A stretch of DNA of 64,000 bases from Jeongeupia sp. HS-3 (GTDB taxonomy: Bacteria; Pseudomonadota; Gammaproteobacteria; Burkholderiales; Chitinibacteraceae). How positions within the stretch are numbered: the first letter of the stretch is position 1; each line of letters begins with the position of its first letter. The stretch is taken from contig NZ_AP024094.1 of assembly GCF_015140455.1 (NCBI RefSeq), positions 2,046,001-2,110,000 on the forward strand. Direction: 5' to 3'. A model generated the notes under the pieces. That model saw only the letters and a program-made list of their open reading frames with translations. It searched no databases and had not been told where the DNA came from. The position numbers were made by a program, and so were the translations under genes. Shown one piece after another: positions 38,995-47,588 of the stretch.

Positions 38995-39294
38995 ATGAAC
39001 TGGTTCGAGCTTGGCGCCGGAACCGTGCTGCTGCGGCTGCATGTACAACCCGGCGCCAAGCGCACCGAAGTCGTTGGTCTGCACGGCGAGGCGCTCAAAC
39101 TGCGCCTGGCCGCCCCGCCGATCGACGGCAAGGCCAATGCCCGCCTGATTGCCTGGCTGGCCGATGAATTCGCGGTGCCGCAGCGACAGGTCACACTCAA
39201 ATCCGGCGCATCATCACGACAGAAAGTGCTCGTGATCCAAGACAGTGATCGCGACCCCGCCAGCCTGCTGGATGCCACGCCCAGCCGAGGATGA
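38995..39294 (+). CDS. DUF167 (YggU-family) protein
   Basis: 99 residues, a small alpha/beta protein of the UPF0235/DUF167 family. Motifs LRLHVQPGAKRTEVVGLHG, LKLRLAAPPIDGKANARLIAWLA and the ending QVTLKSGASSRQKVLVI are diagnostic. Function unknown; invariably associated with yggS/yggT in many genomes. Final gene of this string; it converges on the fxsA-like gene. Confidence 0.93.
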   Translation: MNWFELGAGTVLLRLHVQPGAKRTEVVGLHGEALKLRLAAPPIDGKANARLIAWLADEFAVPQRQVTLKSGASSRQKVLVIQDSDRDPASLLDATPSRG

Positions 39295-39314
39295 CGGGAA
39301 CCGCGACCGGGCGA

Positions 39315-39734
39315 TCAGCGCCCGTCGATCCGGTGGTTCGGATTGGCGCGCGGATCAACCCGGCGATATTCGCCTTCGAGGATGTCGGGGGCAGCAGACG
39401 AAGGAACCTTTGCCTCGCCACGCCGTCCCCAAGGCAGCAACATCAAAACGGCGGCAATATCGCCAATGAAACCAGGCACGATGAACAGCACCGCGGCGAT
39501 ATAGTAGCGGGCGACCCAAAACAGGCTTTGCGGTGACAAGCGGCCACTTTTCAGATCGCTGACCAGCGACCACGCAACGGCGATACGATGATGGCGAAAC
39601 ATGCCGATGCCGATGAGCGCCGAGGCAATCAGCGCAATAAACGTCCAGCCGGCGCCGATCCAGTCGGCCATCATCACCAGCGAGGCGATCTCGGCCAGCG
39701 GATAAACAATAAAGGCGAGAAACAGGTAAGGCAT
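39315..39734 (-). CDS. FxsA-family membrane protein
   Basis: 139 residues with about three or four hydrophobic segments: MPYLFLAFIVYPLAEIASLVMMA, WTFIALIASALIGIGMFR and AVLFIVPGFIGDIAAVLMLLP, the PGFxGD motif being characteristic of FxsA (which in E. coli influences F-plasmid exclusion of phage T7). CAGGAG lies 7 bases before ATG 39732-39734; the open frame upstream has no homology. Its ATG interlocks with the divergent cutA ATG as CATG. Confidence 0.88.
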   Translation of the reverse strand: MPYLFLAFIVYPLAEIASLVMMADWIGAGWTFIALIASALIGIGMFRHHRIAVAWSLVSDLKSGRLSPQSLFWVARYYIAAVLFIVPGFIGDIAAVLMLLPWGRRGEAKVPSSAAPDILEGEYRRVDPRANPNHRIDGR

Positions 39735-40080
39735 GAATACTCCTGATAAAACGGCCACGTCGCACAGCGCCGTGGTTGTGATCTGTAATTGCCCCGATGA
39801 GGCGGTGGCCGAGCGGCTGGCCACGGGCTTGATCGAAGCGCGGTTGGCAGCCTGCGTCAACCGGCTGGCGCCGGTACGCTCGACCTACCGCTGGGAAGGC
39901 AGAATCGAAACCACCGAAGAAGTTCCGCTGTTGGCAAAAACCACGCTCGCCGCCTATCCGGCGCTGCAAGCCTGGTTAACCGAACAGCACCCCTACGAGG
40001 TGCCGGAAATCATCGCCTTGCCGCTGGTTGCCGGCTTGCCCGCTTATATGGCATGGCTAGCCGCGGAGGTTCATCCTTGA
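39733..40080 (+). CDS. cutA: CutA1-type divalent cation tolerance protein
   Basis: 115 residues, trimeric ferredoxin-like fold. Motifs: VVICNCPDEAVAERLATGLIEARLAACVNRL, YRWEGRIETTEEVPLLAKT and HPYEVPEIIALPLVAGLPAYMAWLAAEV. Classical link to copper tolerance comes from the cutA-dsbD locus in E. coli, and here too dsbD follows directly: stop and start overlap by one base at 40080. The ribosome-binding site GGTAAGG lies inside the divergent fxsA-like gene. Confidence 0.95.
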   Translation: MNTPDKTATSHSAVVVICNCPDEAVAERLATGLIEARLAACVNRLAPVRSTYRWEGRIETTEEVPLLAKTTLAAYPALQAWLTEQHPYEVPEIIALPLVAGLPAYMAWLAAEVHP

Positions 40081-41642
40081 TGTTACGCCTCTTGCTATTG
40101 GCCGGCACCCTGCTGGCAATGCTCACCTCCTTCGCCCGTGCCGAGACGCCGTCGCTGCTGTCGCCGGATCAGGCGTTTCGCGCGCAGCTGGTGGTCACCG
40201 CCGACGGCAGCTATGCCGTGCACTTCAACGTCGAACCCGGTTACTACCTTTACCGCGACCGCTTCGCCTTCACGTCCGAGCCGGCCACGCCACTCCAGCC
40301 GGTCTTCCCCAAGGGCGAACTCAAGGACGATCCGAGCTTCGGCCGGGTCGAGGTATTCAAACACAACGTCACGGTGACGCTGCAGGGCAAGCCACCGGCC
40401 GGGACGGCGATCAAGGCACGCTTTCAGGGCTGCGCCGACGTCGGCGTCTGTTACCCGCCGCAAACCGTGTTGCTACGGCCCGGCGAAAATCGTGACGGCG
40501 GTGTCGATGCGCTGTTCGGCGCCAGCAGCGATAGCTCCGGAGGCGGTACATCCGGAGGGTCGGCCGGATGGGGCGACGCCGGCTACTTCAGCGGCAGCAA
40601 GATCACCACCATCGCGCTGTTTTTCATTGCCGGCGTCGGCCTGGCGCTCACCGCGTGCATGTACCCGCTACTGCCCATCCTTTCCAGCATCGTGCTCGGG
40701 CCGGGGAGTTCGGGACGCGGGCGGGCGCTGTGGCTATCGGCGGTTTATGTTCAGGGGCTGGCACTGACCTATACGCTGGTCGGCGTTGCGGCGGCGCTAA
40801 CCGGTACGCTGTTGACGGTCTGGCTGCAGCAACCGTGGGTCATCGGCGCCTTTGCGTTGTTCTTCGTCGCCATGGCGACGGCGATGTTCGGCGGCTATCA
40901 GCTACAACTGCCGGGCAGCTGGCAAAGCCGGCTCAGCCATCTGGCCAGCCGCCTGCCCGGTGGCCACACTGGCCCGGTTTTTGTCATGGGCGCGCTGTCG
41001 GCGCTGATCGTCGGCCCTTGCGTTGCACCGCCACTCGCCGCCGCGCTCGCCTATCTCGGCCAGCGGGGTGATGTCGTACTGGGCGGAGGCGCGCTGTATG
41101 CGCTGGCGCTCGGCATCGGCACACCGCTGCTGATCGTCGGCGCAGCCGGTAGCGCCGTGCTGCCGCGCCTGTCCGGCAAAACCATGCAGCGGATGAAAAT
41201 GGTCTTCGGCGTCGTGATGCTCGGCATGGCGATCTGGATTGCCCGCCCACTGTGGCAAAGCTGGCTGCCGGGCGAGCATGCCATTGCGTTCGAGCCGGTG
41301 CGCAGCGTTGCCGAGCTGCAGGACAAAGTGGCCGCCGCGCGTGGCAAACCGGTGATCGTCGATTTTTATGCCGACTGGTGCATCAGCTGTATCGAGTTCG
41401 AACGGGAAACCCTGTCCGATCCACGCGTCCAGACGGCGCTCGACGGCTTCGTGCGACTACGCGCCGATGTCACCCAGAACACCGCAGCAGATGCAGCATT
41501 ACTGAAGCATTTCGGTCTGTACGGCCCGCCGGCGCTGCTTTTCTATAATGCGGAAGGCCAATTGTTACGCCAACGCGTGATCGGCTTCCAGAATGCTGAC
41601 GCTTTCCTCGCCACGCTGAACACCGTTCAAGGAACACCATGA
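40080..41642 (+). CDS. dsbD: Thiol:disulfide interchange protein DsbD
   Basis: Moves electrons from cytosolic thioredoxin across the membrane to periplasmic thiol enzymes. 520 residues: signal peptide, an N-terminal immunoglobulin-like alpha domain with the CADVGVC cysteine pair near 122-128, a membrane beta domain of about eight helices with the redox cysteines in LTACMYPLLP and VGPCVAPPL, and a C-terminal thioredoxin gamma domain with DWCISCIEFE. One-base overlap with cutA, and 4-base ATGA overlap with the TlpA-like gene, so the three are probably cotranscribed. Confidence 0.96.
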   Translation: MLRLLLLAGTLLAMLTSFARAETPSLLSPDQAFRAQLVVTADGSYAVHFNVEPGYYLYRDRFAFTSEPATPLQPVFPKGELKDDPSFGRVEVFKHNVTVTLQGKPPAGTAIKARFQGCADVGVCYPPQTVLLRPGENRDGGVDALFGASSDSSGGGTSGGSAGWGDAGYFSGSKITTIALFFIAGVGLALTACMYPLLPILSSIVLGPGSSGRGRALWLSAVYVQGLALTYTLVGVAAALTGTLLTVWLQQPWVIGAFALFFVAMATAMFGGYQLQLPGSWQSRLSHLASRLPGGHTGPVFVMGALSALIVGPCVAPPLAAALAYLGQRGDVVLGGGALYALALGIGTPLLIVGAAGSAVLPRLSGKTMQRMKMVFGVVMLGMAIWIARPLWQSWLPGEHAIAFEPVRSVAELQDKVAAARGKPVIVDFYADWCISCIEFERETLSDPRVQTALDGFVRLRADVTQNTAADAALLKHFGLYGPPALLFYNAEGQLLRQRVIGFQNADAFLATLNTVQGTP

Positions 41643-42124
41643 CGCTACGCCCCGCCCTGTTCGCTCTGGCTTCGCTGACTTTCATCGCATTGACGCCGCT
41701 CGCGCACGCCGGCGGCGGTTTTTTCGACGCCGAGCTCAAAGACCTGAACGGCAAGCCGCAAAAGCTGACCACACTGCGCGGCACCCCGCTGGTGGTCAAC
41801 TACTGGGCCACGTGGTGCTCGCCGTGCCGTGAAGAAATTCCGGAGTTTGTCGCCCTGTCGAAAAAATACGCCGGCAAGGTACGTTTTGTCGGCATTGCCA
41901 TTGACGACGCCAAGGCGGTGAGCGATTTCGTCAAGCAATACAAGGTTGGCTATCCCACACTGGTGGGCGAAGCCGATGCGATGGCATTGATGAAGACAGA
42001 GGGCAATACCATCGGCGCGCTGCCCTACACGGTGATCTACGACAGTCAGGGCAAGCGGGTCTCGACGACGACCGGCCGTCTCAGCGGCGACAAGCTTGAG
42101 GCGATGCTGAAAAAGCTGCGCTAA
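41639..42124 (+). CDS. Periplasmic TlpA/ResA-like thioredoxin-fold protein
   Basis: 161 residues with a signal peptide (LFALASLTFIALTPLAHA). The redox motif is WCSPC in VVNYWATWCSPCREEIPEF, with the cis-Pro region in GALPYTVIYDSQGK. Such proteins reduce periplasmic disulfides, for example in cytochrome c maturation, and take electrons from DsbD. The 4-base overlap with dsbD (41639-41642) supports that partnership. Confidence 0.93.
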   Translation: MTLRPALFALASLTFIALTPLAHAGGGFFDAELKDLNGKPQKLTTLRGTPLVVNYWATWCSPCREEIPEFVALSKKYAGKVRFVGIAIDDAKAVSDFVKQYKVGYPTLVGEADAMALMKTEGNTIGALPYTVIYDSQGKRVSTTTGRLSGDKLEAMLKKLR

Positions 42125-42136
42125 AAAACGTCGGAT

Positions 42137-42448
42137 TTATTTGGAGAAGCCGCAGAACACATCACGCAGCAGCTCGACCAGCTCGAGCGTGCGGATGTCG
42201 CCGACGCGATAAAACACGCGGTTGGCGTCCTTGCGGGTGCGCAGCACGCCCTTTTCGCGCATCAGTGCCAGATGCTGCGAAATATTCGACTGCGTTGTTC
42301 CCACCGCATCGACGATGTCTTGCACGCTGACTTCATTTTCGCCGAGCACGCAGAGAATCTTCAGGCGCAGAGGATGTGACATCGCCTTCATGGCACGCGA
42401 CGCTTGCTGGATATGCTCGTCGCTCATTGATTCTGGATGATGGAGCAT
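42137..42448 (-). CDS. ArsR-family regulator resembling YgaV/BigR/SqrR dithiol sensors
   Basis: 103 residues, winged-helix repressor fold: AMSHPLRLKILCVLGENEVSVQDIVDAVGTTQ and the recognition helix SNISQHLALMREKGVL. It lacks the ELCVCDL metal site of arsenic repressors. Cys33 (ILCVL) and Cys99 (VFCGFSK) instead match the two cysteines of YgaV/BigR/SqrR, which form a disulfide or polysulfide bridge on oxidation or sulfide. Start could also be ATG 42425-42427. Convergent with the dsbD/tlpA-like genes, divergent from gpmI. The sensing role is inferred. Confidence 0.85.
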   Translation of the reverse strand: MLHHPESMSDEHIQQASRAMKAMSHPLRLKILCVLGENEVSVQDIVDAVGTTQSNISQHLALMREKGVLRTRKDANRVFYRVGDIRTLELVELLRDVFCGFSK

Positions 42449-42607
42449 GGCGGTAGGCTGTGTTCTAGGCGGATCGGCGCGGCCGAAGGCAGGAATTGTG
42501 ACGACGGCAAAACGAAGCCATTGCGGTAGAATAGTACCGATATTTGGAACCCAACCGCAACGTTAGCTTACAGCTTCGTCGCGGTTTTGCCTAAAGGTAC
42601 TACCAAG

Positions 42608-44161
42608 ATGACGCAAGCGAACGCTACCGCATCGGTCAAACCGGTCCTGCTGCTGATCCTCGATGGCTACGGTTACCGTGAAGAAATCCAGGACAACGCC
42701 ATCGCGGCGGCCAAGAAGCCCAACCTCGATCGTCTCTTCGCGCAGTACCCGTGGACAACGATCAATGCCTCCGAGCAGTTTGTCGGCTTGCCCGACGGCC
42801 AGTTCGGCAATTCCGAAGTCGGCCATCTGAATATCGGCGCCGGACGCGTACTGCTGCAAGACATCAGCCGTATCGACGTCGATGTCGCCGCCGGCACGCT
42901 GGGCCAGACCCCGGTGTTCGCCGAGGCCATTGAAAAAGCCAAGACCACCGGCAAAACCCTGCACATCATGGGACTGGTTTCCGACGGCGGCGTACATGCG
43001 CACGAAGCGCACATCCACGCGCTGATCAAGGATGCCGCTGCCGCCGGCGTCAAACAGATTGATGTGCACGCCTTCCTTGATGGCCGTGATACCCCGCCGC
43101 GCAGCGCCGAGTCCTACCTGGAAAAGCTGCAGCGCGTCTGTGACGACGCCAAGGTCGCACGCATTGTCGGCATCGTCGGTCGTTACTGGGTGATGGATCG
43201 CGACAAGCGCTGGGAACGCGTCGAACCGGCGTATAACCTCCTCGTTGACGGCAAGGGCCTGCATCATGCCGACAGCGCGCTCGACGGCCTCAATGCCGCG
43301 TATGCACGCAACGAGAACGACGAGTTCGTCGGCGCCACCAGCATCGGCGCGCCGGCGCGAATGGAAGATGGCGATATCGTCATCTTCATGAATTTCCGTG
43401 CCGACCGCGCCCGCCAGATCGCCGTCGCCCTCACCGACGCGGCATTCGACGGCTTTGCCCGTTCCCGCGTCGTCCAGTTCGGCCTCTTCTGTACCGCGAC
43501 ACGCTACGCCGAAAGCTACCCCTTCCCGGCCGCGTACGAGAAAGAGAAGGTCAAGAACAGCTTTGGCGAATACGTCGGTTCGCTTGGGCTGAAACAGCTG
43601 CGTATCGCCGAAACCGAGAAATACCCGCACGTCACCTACTTTTTCTCGGGCGGTGAAGAGAACGAATTCCCGGGCGAAGATCGCATCCTGGTGCCGAGTC
43701 CCAAGGTCGCCACTTACGATCTGCAGCCGGAAATGAGCGCGCTCGAAGTGGCCGACAAGATCGTCGCCGCGATCGAATCGCAACAGTACGCAGCGATCAT
43801 CTGCAACCTCGCCAATGGCGATATGGTGGGTCACACCGGCATTTTCGATGCCGCGGTCAAGGCGGTAGAAACGCTCGATGTCTGCGTCGGCAAGTGCGTT
43901 GAAGCCATGCAGAAAATCGGTGGCGAAGTGCTGATCACCGCCGACCACGGCAACTGCGAACTGATGTACGACAAGGATGCGCACCAGCCGCACACCCAGC
44001 ACACCACCGACGTCGTGCCTTTCGTCTACGTCGGCCGCAAGGCCACGATGGCGCCACGCGGTAGCGGTGCCTTGCGCGATATCGCCCCGACGATGCTCGC
44101 GCTGATGGGTTTGCCGCAACCGGTGGAAATGACAGGTCATTCACTCGTCGAGCTCGCCTGA
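42608..44161 (+). CDS. gpmI: 2,3-bisphosphoglycerate-independent phosphoglycerate mutase
   Basis: Glycolysis: interconverts 3- and 2-phosphoglycerate with two manganese ions. 517 residues. The metal/phosphoserine signatures are LLILDGYGYRE (usually DGWG), NSEVGHLNIGAGR with the catalytic Ser, LVSDGGVHAH, FLDGRDTPP, MNFRADRARQI, NLANGDMVGHTG and ITADHGNCELM. ATG 42608 is chosen; an upstream in-frame TTG gives a few extra residues without homology. Followed by an envC-like gene after 4 bases and ctpA, a conserved gpmI-envC-ctpA order. Confidence 0.96.
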   Translation: MTQANATASVKPVLLLILDGYGYREEIQDNAIAAAKKPNLDRLFAQYPWTTINASEQFVGLPDGQFGNSEVGHLNIGAGRVLLQDISRIDVDVAAGTLGQTPVFAEAIEKAKTTGKTLHIMGLVSDGGVHAHEAHIHALIKDAAAAGVKQIDVHAFLDGRDTPPRSAESYLEKLQRVCDDAKVARIVGIVGRYWVMDRDKRWERVEPAYNLLVDGKGLHHADSALDGLNAAYARNENDEFVGATSIGAPARMEDGDIVIFMNFRADRARQIAVALTDAAFDGFARSRVVQFGLFCTATRYAESYPFPAAYEKEKVKNSFGEYVGSLGLKQLRIAETEKYPHVTYFFSGGEENEFPGEDRILVPSPKVATYDLQPEMSALEVADKIVAAIESQQYAAIICNLANGDMVGHTGIFDAAVKAVETLDVCVGKCVEAMQKIGGEVLITADHGNCELMYDKDAHQPHTQHTTDVVPFVYVGRKATMAPRGSGALRDIAPTMLALMGLPQPVEMTGHSLVELA

Positions 44162-44165
44162 TCGC

Positions 44166-45482
44166 ATGCTGCGCCGCGCGCTTACCCTGACCCTGCTGCT
44201 TTCGACCGGCGCTTTTGCGGCGCCGGCCGAGCCTGTTTCCCGCCAGCAAAGCACCGAAAAGCAGCAGGAGCTCAAGGCACTGCGCGGCCAGATCAATACG
44301 CTCAAGAAAGAACTGGCCGGTACCGAGTCGGACCGGCGTGAAGCCAGTGATGCGCTCAAGGACTCGGAGTCGGCGATCTCGGATGCCAACCGCATTCTCA
44401 ATGATCTGGGCACTCAACGCTCGCTGACCAGTAGCGAACTGGCCAAGCTCGAGAGCGATATCGCCACCATTCGCAGCCGCATCGGTCAGAGCCAGCAACG
44501 GCTGGCACGGCTGATCAAGACCCGCTACAAAAGCGGCGAACTTGAAGCCTGGCGCCTGCTGCTGAACCAGCAGGATCCCAACCAGGTTAACCGCACGCTT
44601 GGCTACTACCGCTACCTGGTCGCTGCGCAGCAAGCCCTGGCGTATCAGCTGGAAGCCCAGCTGGCCGAACTGGACCAGCTCGCCGGCGAGATTCGCGACA
44701 AACAGGCCGAGCTGGCCACGATGAGTCTGGAAAAGCAGAAACAGAAATCGCGACTGCAATCCGAGCAAAGCAACCGCAAGGCGCTGGTTGAACAGCTCTC
44801 GACCGAGATCGGCAATCAACGCGGTCAGATCCAGAAACTCAGCGCCGACGAAACACGCATCACCGGCCTGATCGATCGCCTCAATGCGCTGATCAAGAAA
44901 CAGGAAGCCGAACGCGCCCGACAACAAGCGAAGAAACGCGCCGATGCCATCGCGCGCGCCAAGGCCGTTCGCGAGGCCAACGCCCGCGCGGCCACGCAAG
45001 CCAAGAACGAGGGCAAACCAGCGCCCAAGCCAACGCCGGAACCCAAGGCCGAGATCAACGACGACGTGCCGGATGCCAGCTTTTCGGGCAAGGCGTTTGC
45101 TTCGCTCAAGGGCAAGCTGAAACTGCCGGCCAAGGGTGAAATCATCGGCCGCTACGGCGCGCAGCGCTCTGAAGGCACCAACTGGAAGGGCGTGATGATC
45201 AAGGCCACGCCGGGCCAAGCGGTGCACGCCGTCGCCAGCGGCCGCGTGGTCTTTGCCGACTGGTTGCGCGGCTTTGGCAACCTTGTCATCGTCGAGCACG
45301 GCGGCGGTTATATGAGCCTCTATGCCGGCAACGAAGCCTTGCTCAAGCGCGTCGGCGACAGCGTCAATGCCGGGGACAATATCGCCACCAGTGGCAACAC
45401 CGGTGGCATGGCGGATTCCGGTGTATATTTTGAACTCAGACAGAATGGCCGCCCGCTCGACCCGCTGAGCTGGGTAGGCTAA
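44166..45482 (+). CDS. EnvC-like murein hydrolase activator (M23 domain)
   Basis: 438 residues. Signal peptide (LTLTLLLSTGAFAAPA), then long coiled coil (about 25-275, with heptad-rich KQQELKALRGQINTLKKELAG and QAELATMSLEKQKQKSRLQ), a Lys/Ala/Pro linker and a degenerate LytM/M23 domain (about 325-438: GEIIGRYGAQRSEGTNWKGVMIKA, HAVASGRVVFADWLRGFGNLVIVEHGGGYMSLY). The catalytic HxH metal site appears altered (VEHGGGY kept, first His replaced by NWKG), as in EnvC, which activates amidases AmiA/B rather than cutting itself. Confidence 0.92.
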   Translation: MLRRALTLTLLLSTGAFAAPAEPVSRQQSTEKQQELKALRGQINTLKKELAGTESDRREASDALKDSESAISDANRILNDLGTQRSLTSSELAKLESDIATIRSRIGQSQQRLARLIKTRYKSGELEAWRLLLNQQDPNQVNRTLGYYRYLVAAQQALAYQLEAQLAELDQLAGEIRDKQAELATMSLEKQKQKSRLQSEQSNRKALVEQLSTEIGNQRGQIQKLSADETRITGLIDRLNALIKKQEAERARQQAKKRADAIARAKAVREANARAATQAKNEGKPAPKPTPEPKAEINDDVPDASFSGKAFASLKGKLKLPAKGEIIGRYGAQRSEGTNWKGVMIKATPGQAVHAVASGRVVFADWLRGFGNLVIVEHGGGYMSLYAGNEALLKRVGDSVNAGDNIATSGNTGGMADSGVYFELRQNGRPLDPLSWVG

Positions 45483-45516
45483 CCCCTCTCTCCCGGATAA
45501 AAAAAGCCCCCTCACG

Positions 45517-46986
45517 ATGAAGCAAAAACTGCAGAAACTGGGTCTCCTTTGCGTCGGTGCCAGCCTCGGTGTCGCCGTTTCGCTCTCGTTCAACGCCGTC
45601 GCCGACAAGGATGCCAACACCAATCCCTTGCCGATTGACGAGCTGCGGGCATTCTCGACCGTGTTCGGTCTGATCAAGCAGAACTACGTCGAACCGGTTG
45701 AAGACAAGAAACTGATTTCCGAAGCAATCAAGGGCATGGTCTCGGGGCTCGACCCGCACTCGACCTACCTTGACGCCAAAGACTTCAAGGACCTGCAGGA
45801 AACCACCCAGGGTGAGTTCGGCGGTCTCGGCCTTGAAGTGAACATGGAAGACGGCCTGGTCCGCATCGTTTCGCCGATCGAGGACTCGCCGGCCGACAAG
45901 GCGGGCATCAAGGCCGGCGATTTCATCGTCAAGATCGATGACACCCAAGTACAAGGGATCTCGCTCACCGACGCCGTTAGCAAAATGCGCGGCAAGGCCG
46001 GCAGCAGCGTGACGCTGACCATCTTGCGCAAGGGCGCAGCCAAGCCGCTGGTACTGACGCTCAAACGCGCAGTTATTCAGGTGCAGAGCGTCAAGTTCAA
46101 GCTGGCCGAACCGGACTACGGTTATATCCGTGTCACCCAGTTTCAGGAGCGCACGACCGAAACCCTCGCCAAGGCGATCGAGACGCTCTACAAGGACAAC
46201 AAGACGCCGCTGAAGGGCATCGTGCTCGACCTGCGCAACGATCCGGGTGGCCTGCTGAACAGCGCCGTCGGCGTCTCTGCCGCCTTCCTGCCCAAGGGTG
46301 CGCTGGTTGTTTACACCGAAGGCCGCAGCGCCGACGCCAAGATCCGCCTGACCGCGGAACGCGAAAACTATCTGCGTCCCGGCAACAAGGGCGACTATCT
46401 GACCGGCCTGCCCAAGGACATCAAGAACGTTCCGCTGGTGGTACTGGTGAACGGTGGCTCGGCATCGGCATCGGAAATCGTCGCCGGCGCATTGCAGGAT
46501 CACAAACGAGCGCTGGTCGTCGGCACGCAATCGTTCGGCAAAGGCTCGGTGCAAACCATTCTGCCGATCGACGCCAAGTCTGCGGTCAAGCTCACCACCG
46601 CGCGCTATTACACGCCGAATGGTCGCTCCATCCAGGCCAAGGGCATCACGCCGGACATCGAGATCGAAGAAGCCACGCTCAACGGCCGCGAAGACAACGG
46701 CCTGCGCATTCGCGAAAGCGATCTTGAGCACCATCTGGACAATCCAAGCGACAAGGGCGGCAAGAGTGATGCATCCAAGCCCAAGGCCGTGATCCGGCCG
46801 AAGGCGACGCTGCCGAAGCTTGAAGCCAGCGAAGCGGAAGCCGACAGCCCGCGCGAACTGGTATCCAAGAAGGATTACCAGCTGCAACAGGCATTCAACG
46901 TGCTCAAGGTGCAGCAGTTGCTGCAGCAGAAGGATCAGCCCAAAGCAGATACCGCGGCCAAACCCAAGGCTGCGAACGGCAAGTAA
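45517..46986 (+). CDS. ctpA: C-terminal processing peptidase (S41 family)
   Basis: 489 residues with an N-terminal signal/anchor (about 10-25), a PDZ domain (about 95-180: GGLGLEVNMEDGLVRIVSPIEDSPADKAGIKAGDFIVKID) and the S41 tail-specific protease core. Catalytic Ser lies in NGGSASASEIVAGAL and Lys in TQSFGKGSVQTI, giving the Ser/Lys dyad. A Lys/Ala-rich C-terminal tail of about 90 residues is low complexity. Acts on periplasmic substrates, possibly peptidoglycan hydrolases, fitting its pairing with envC. Followed by a good terminator. Confidence 0.94.
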   Translation: MKQKLQKLGLLCVGASLGVAVSLSFNAVADKDANTNPLPIDELRAFSTVFGLIKQNYVEPVEDKKLISEAIKGMVSGLDPHSTYLDAKDFKDLQETTQGEFGGLGLEVNMEDGLVRIVSPIEDSPADKAGIKAGDFIVKIDDTQVQGISLTDAVSKMRGKAGSSVTLTILRKGAAKPLVLTLKRAVIQVQSVKFKLAEPDYGYIRVTQFQERTTETLAKAIETLYKDNKTPLKGIVLDLRNDPGGLLNSAVGVSAAFLPKGALVVYTEGRSADAKIRLTAERENYLRPGNKGDYLTGLPKDIKNVPLVVLVNGGSASASEIVAGALQDHKRALVVGTQSFGKGSVQTILPIDAKSAVKLTTARYYTPNGRSIQAKGITPDIEIEEATLNGREDNGLRIRESDLEHHLDNPSDKGGKSDASKPKAVIRPKATLPKLEASEAEADSPRELVSKKDYQLQQAFNVLKVQQLLQQKDQPKADTAAKPKAANGK

Positions 46987-46996
46987 GCCGCTCCAG

Positions 46997-47022
46997 AAAC
47001 CCCGCCACCGGCGGGGTTTTTT
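46997..47022 (+). terminator. Terminator after ctpA
   Basis: AAACCCCGCC, loop ACCG, GCGGGGTTTTTTC: a GC stem of 7 bp extended by A/T pairs with six T, 10 bases after the ctpA stop. Confidence 0.9.
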
Positions 47023-47095
47023 CTTGCCCCGCACGCCGCCGCGTGCAATTGCCGGCCCTCACGCCTAAAGTAGGATCGAGTGGGAGGAGATCGCC

Positions 47096-47488
47096 ATGCC
47101 CGACAGTATCTTCAAGCATCACGACATTGTTTTCAGCGCCGAGCCTGCCGATCAGCCGGAGCATGCTGCGGTCGCGCTCTCACATCTTGCGAGCGTGAGC
47201 GCGCAGGCCAGCAATAGCGGGCACCGCGTCAAGGTCGTTTACCCGATTACCGATTACACGCTGGCCGGCTTGGAAACATATTTGCAAGCCGGCGGCTTTG
47301 TGCTTGATTCAAGCGCCCTGCAACGCCTCAGGCGAACGCTGGCTCATTACGCCGACGACGTCGAACGCGATAATCTCAGCATCCCCGAGTACAACGTCAA
47401 AACGCGCGAAATGTATGTGCGCATGTGGGCGCATCACCTGCACGGCGATCAGGACGATACGCCGGAAGAACTGCGCCATTACTTCTAA
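47096..47488 (+). CDS. Hypothetical cytosolic protein, 130 residues
   Basis: GGGAGGAG six bases before the ATG gives a strong translation start. The product has no signal peptide or membrane segment and is mildly acidic and helical, with a central VKVVYPITDYTLAGLETYLQ and an aromatic/His-rich C-terminus (MYVRMWAHHLHGDQDD). I do not recognise a family. It stands alone between the ctpA terminator and the ThiF-family gene. Confidence 0.7.
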   Translation: MPDSIFKHHDIVFSAEPADQPEHAAVALSHLASVSAQASNSGHRVKVVYPITDYTLAGLETYLQAGGFVLDSSALQRLRRTLAHYADDVERDNLSIPEYNVKTREMYVRMWAHHLHGDQDDTPEELRHYF

Positions 47489-47588
47489 CAGTCGGAGCCG
47501 ACATCGCCTGCATTGCTGCGTTGGCGCAAGCGGCAGCCCAGCCGGGCGCGGTTATACTGGCCACTCCGCATTTTTTGCCCGCAACGTC

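Noticed and set aside
42563-44140. 525-residue minus-strand frame opposite gpmI
   Set aside because: Antisense to gpmI; no homology or start signals. The similar long frames opposite envC/ctpA (43935-47034) are rejected for the same reason.
47298-47588. N-terminal extension of the ThiF-family frame
   Set aside because: Overlaps the 47096-47488 gene in another frame; homology starts at 47589.
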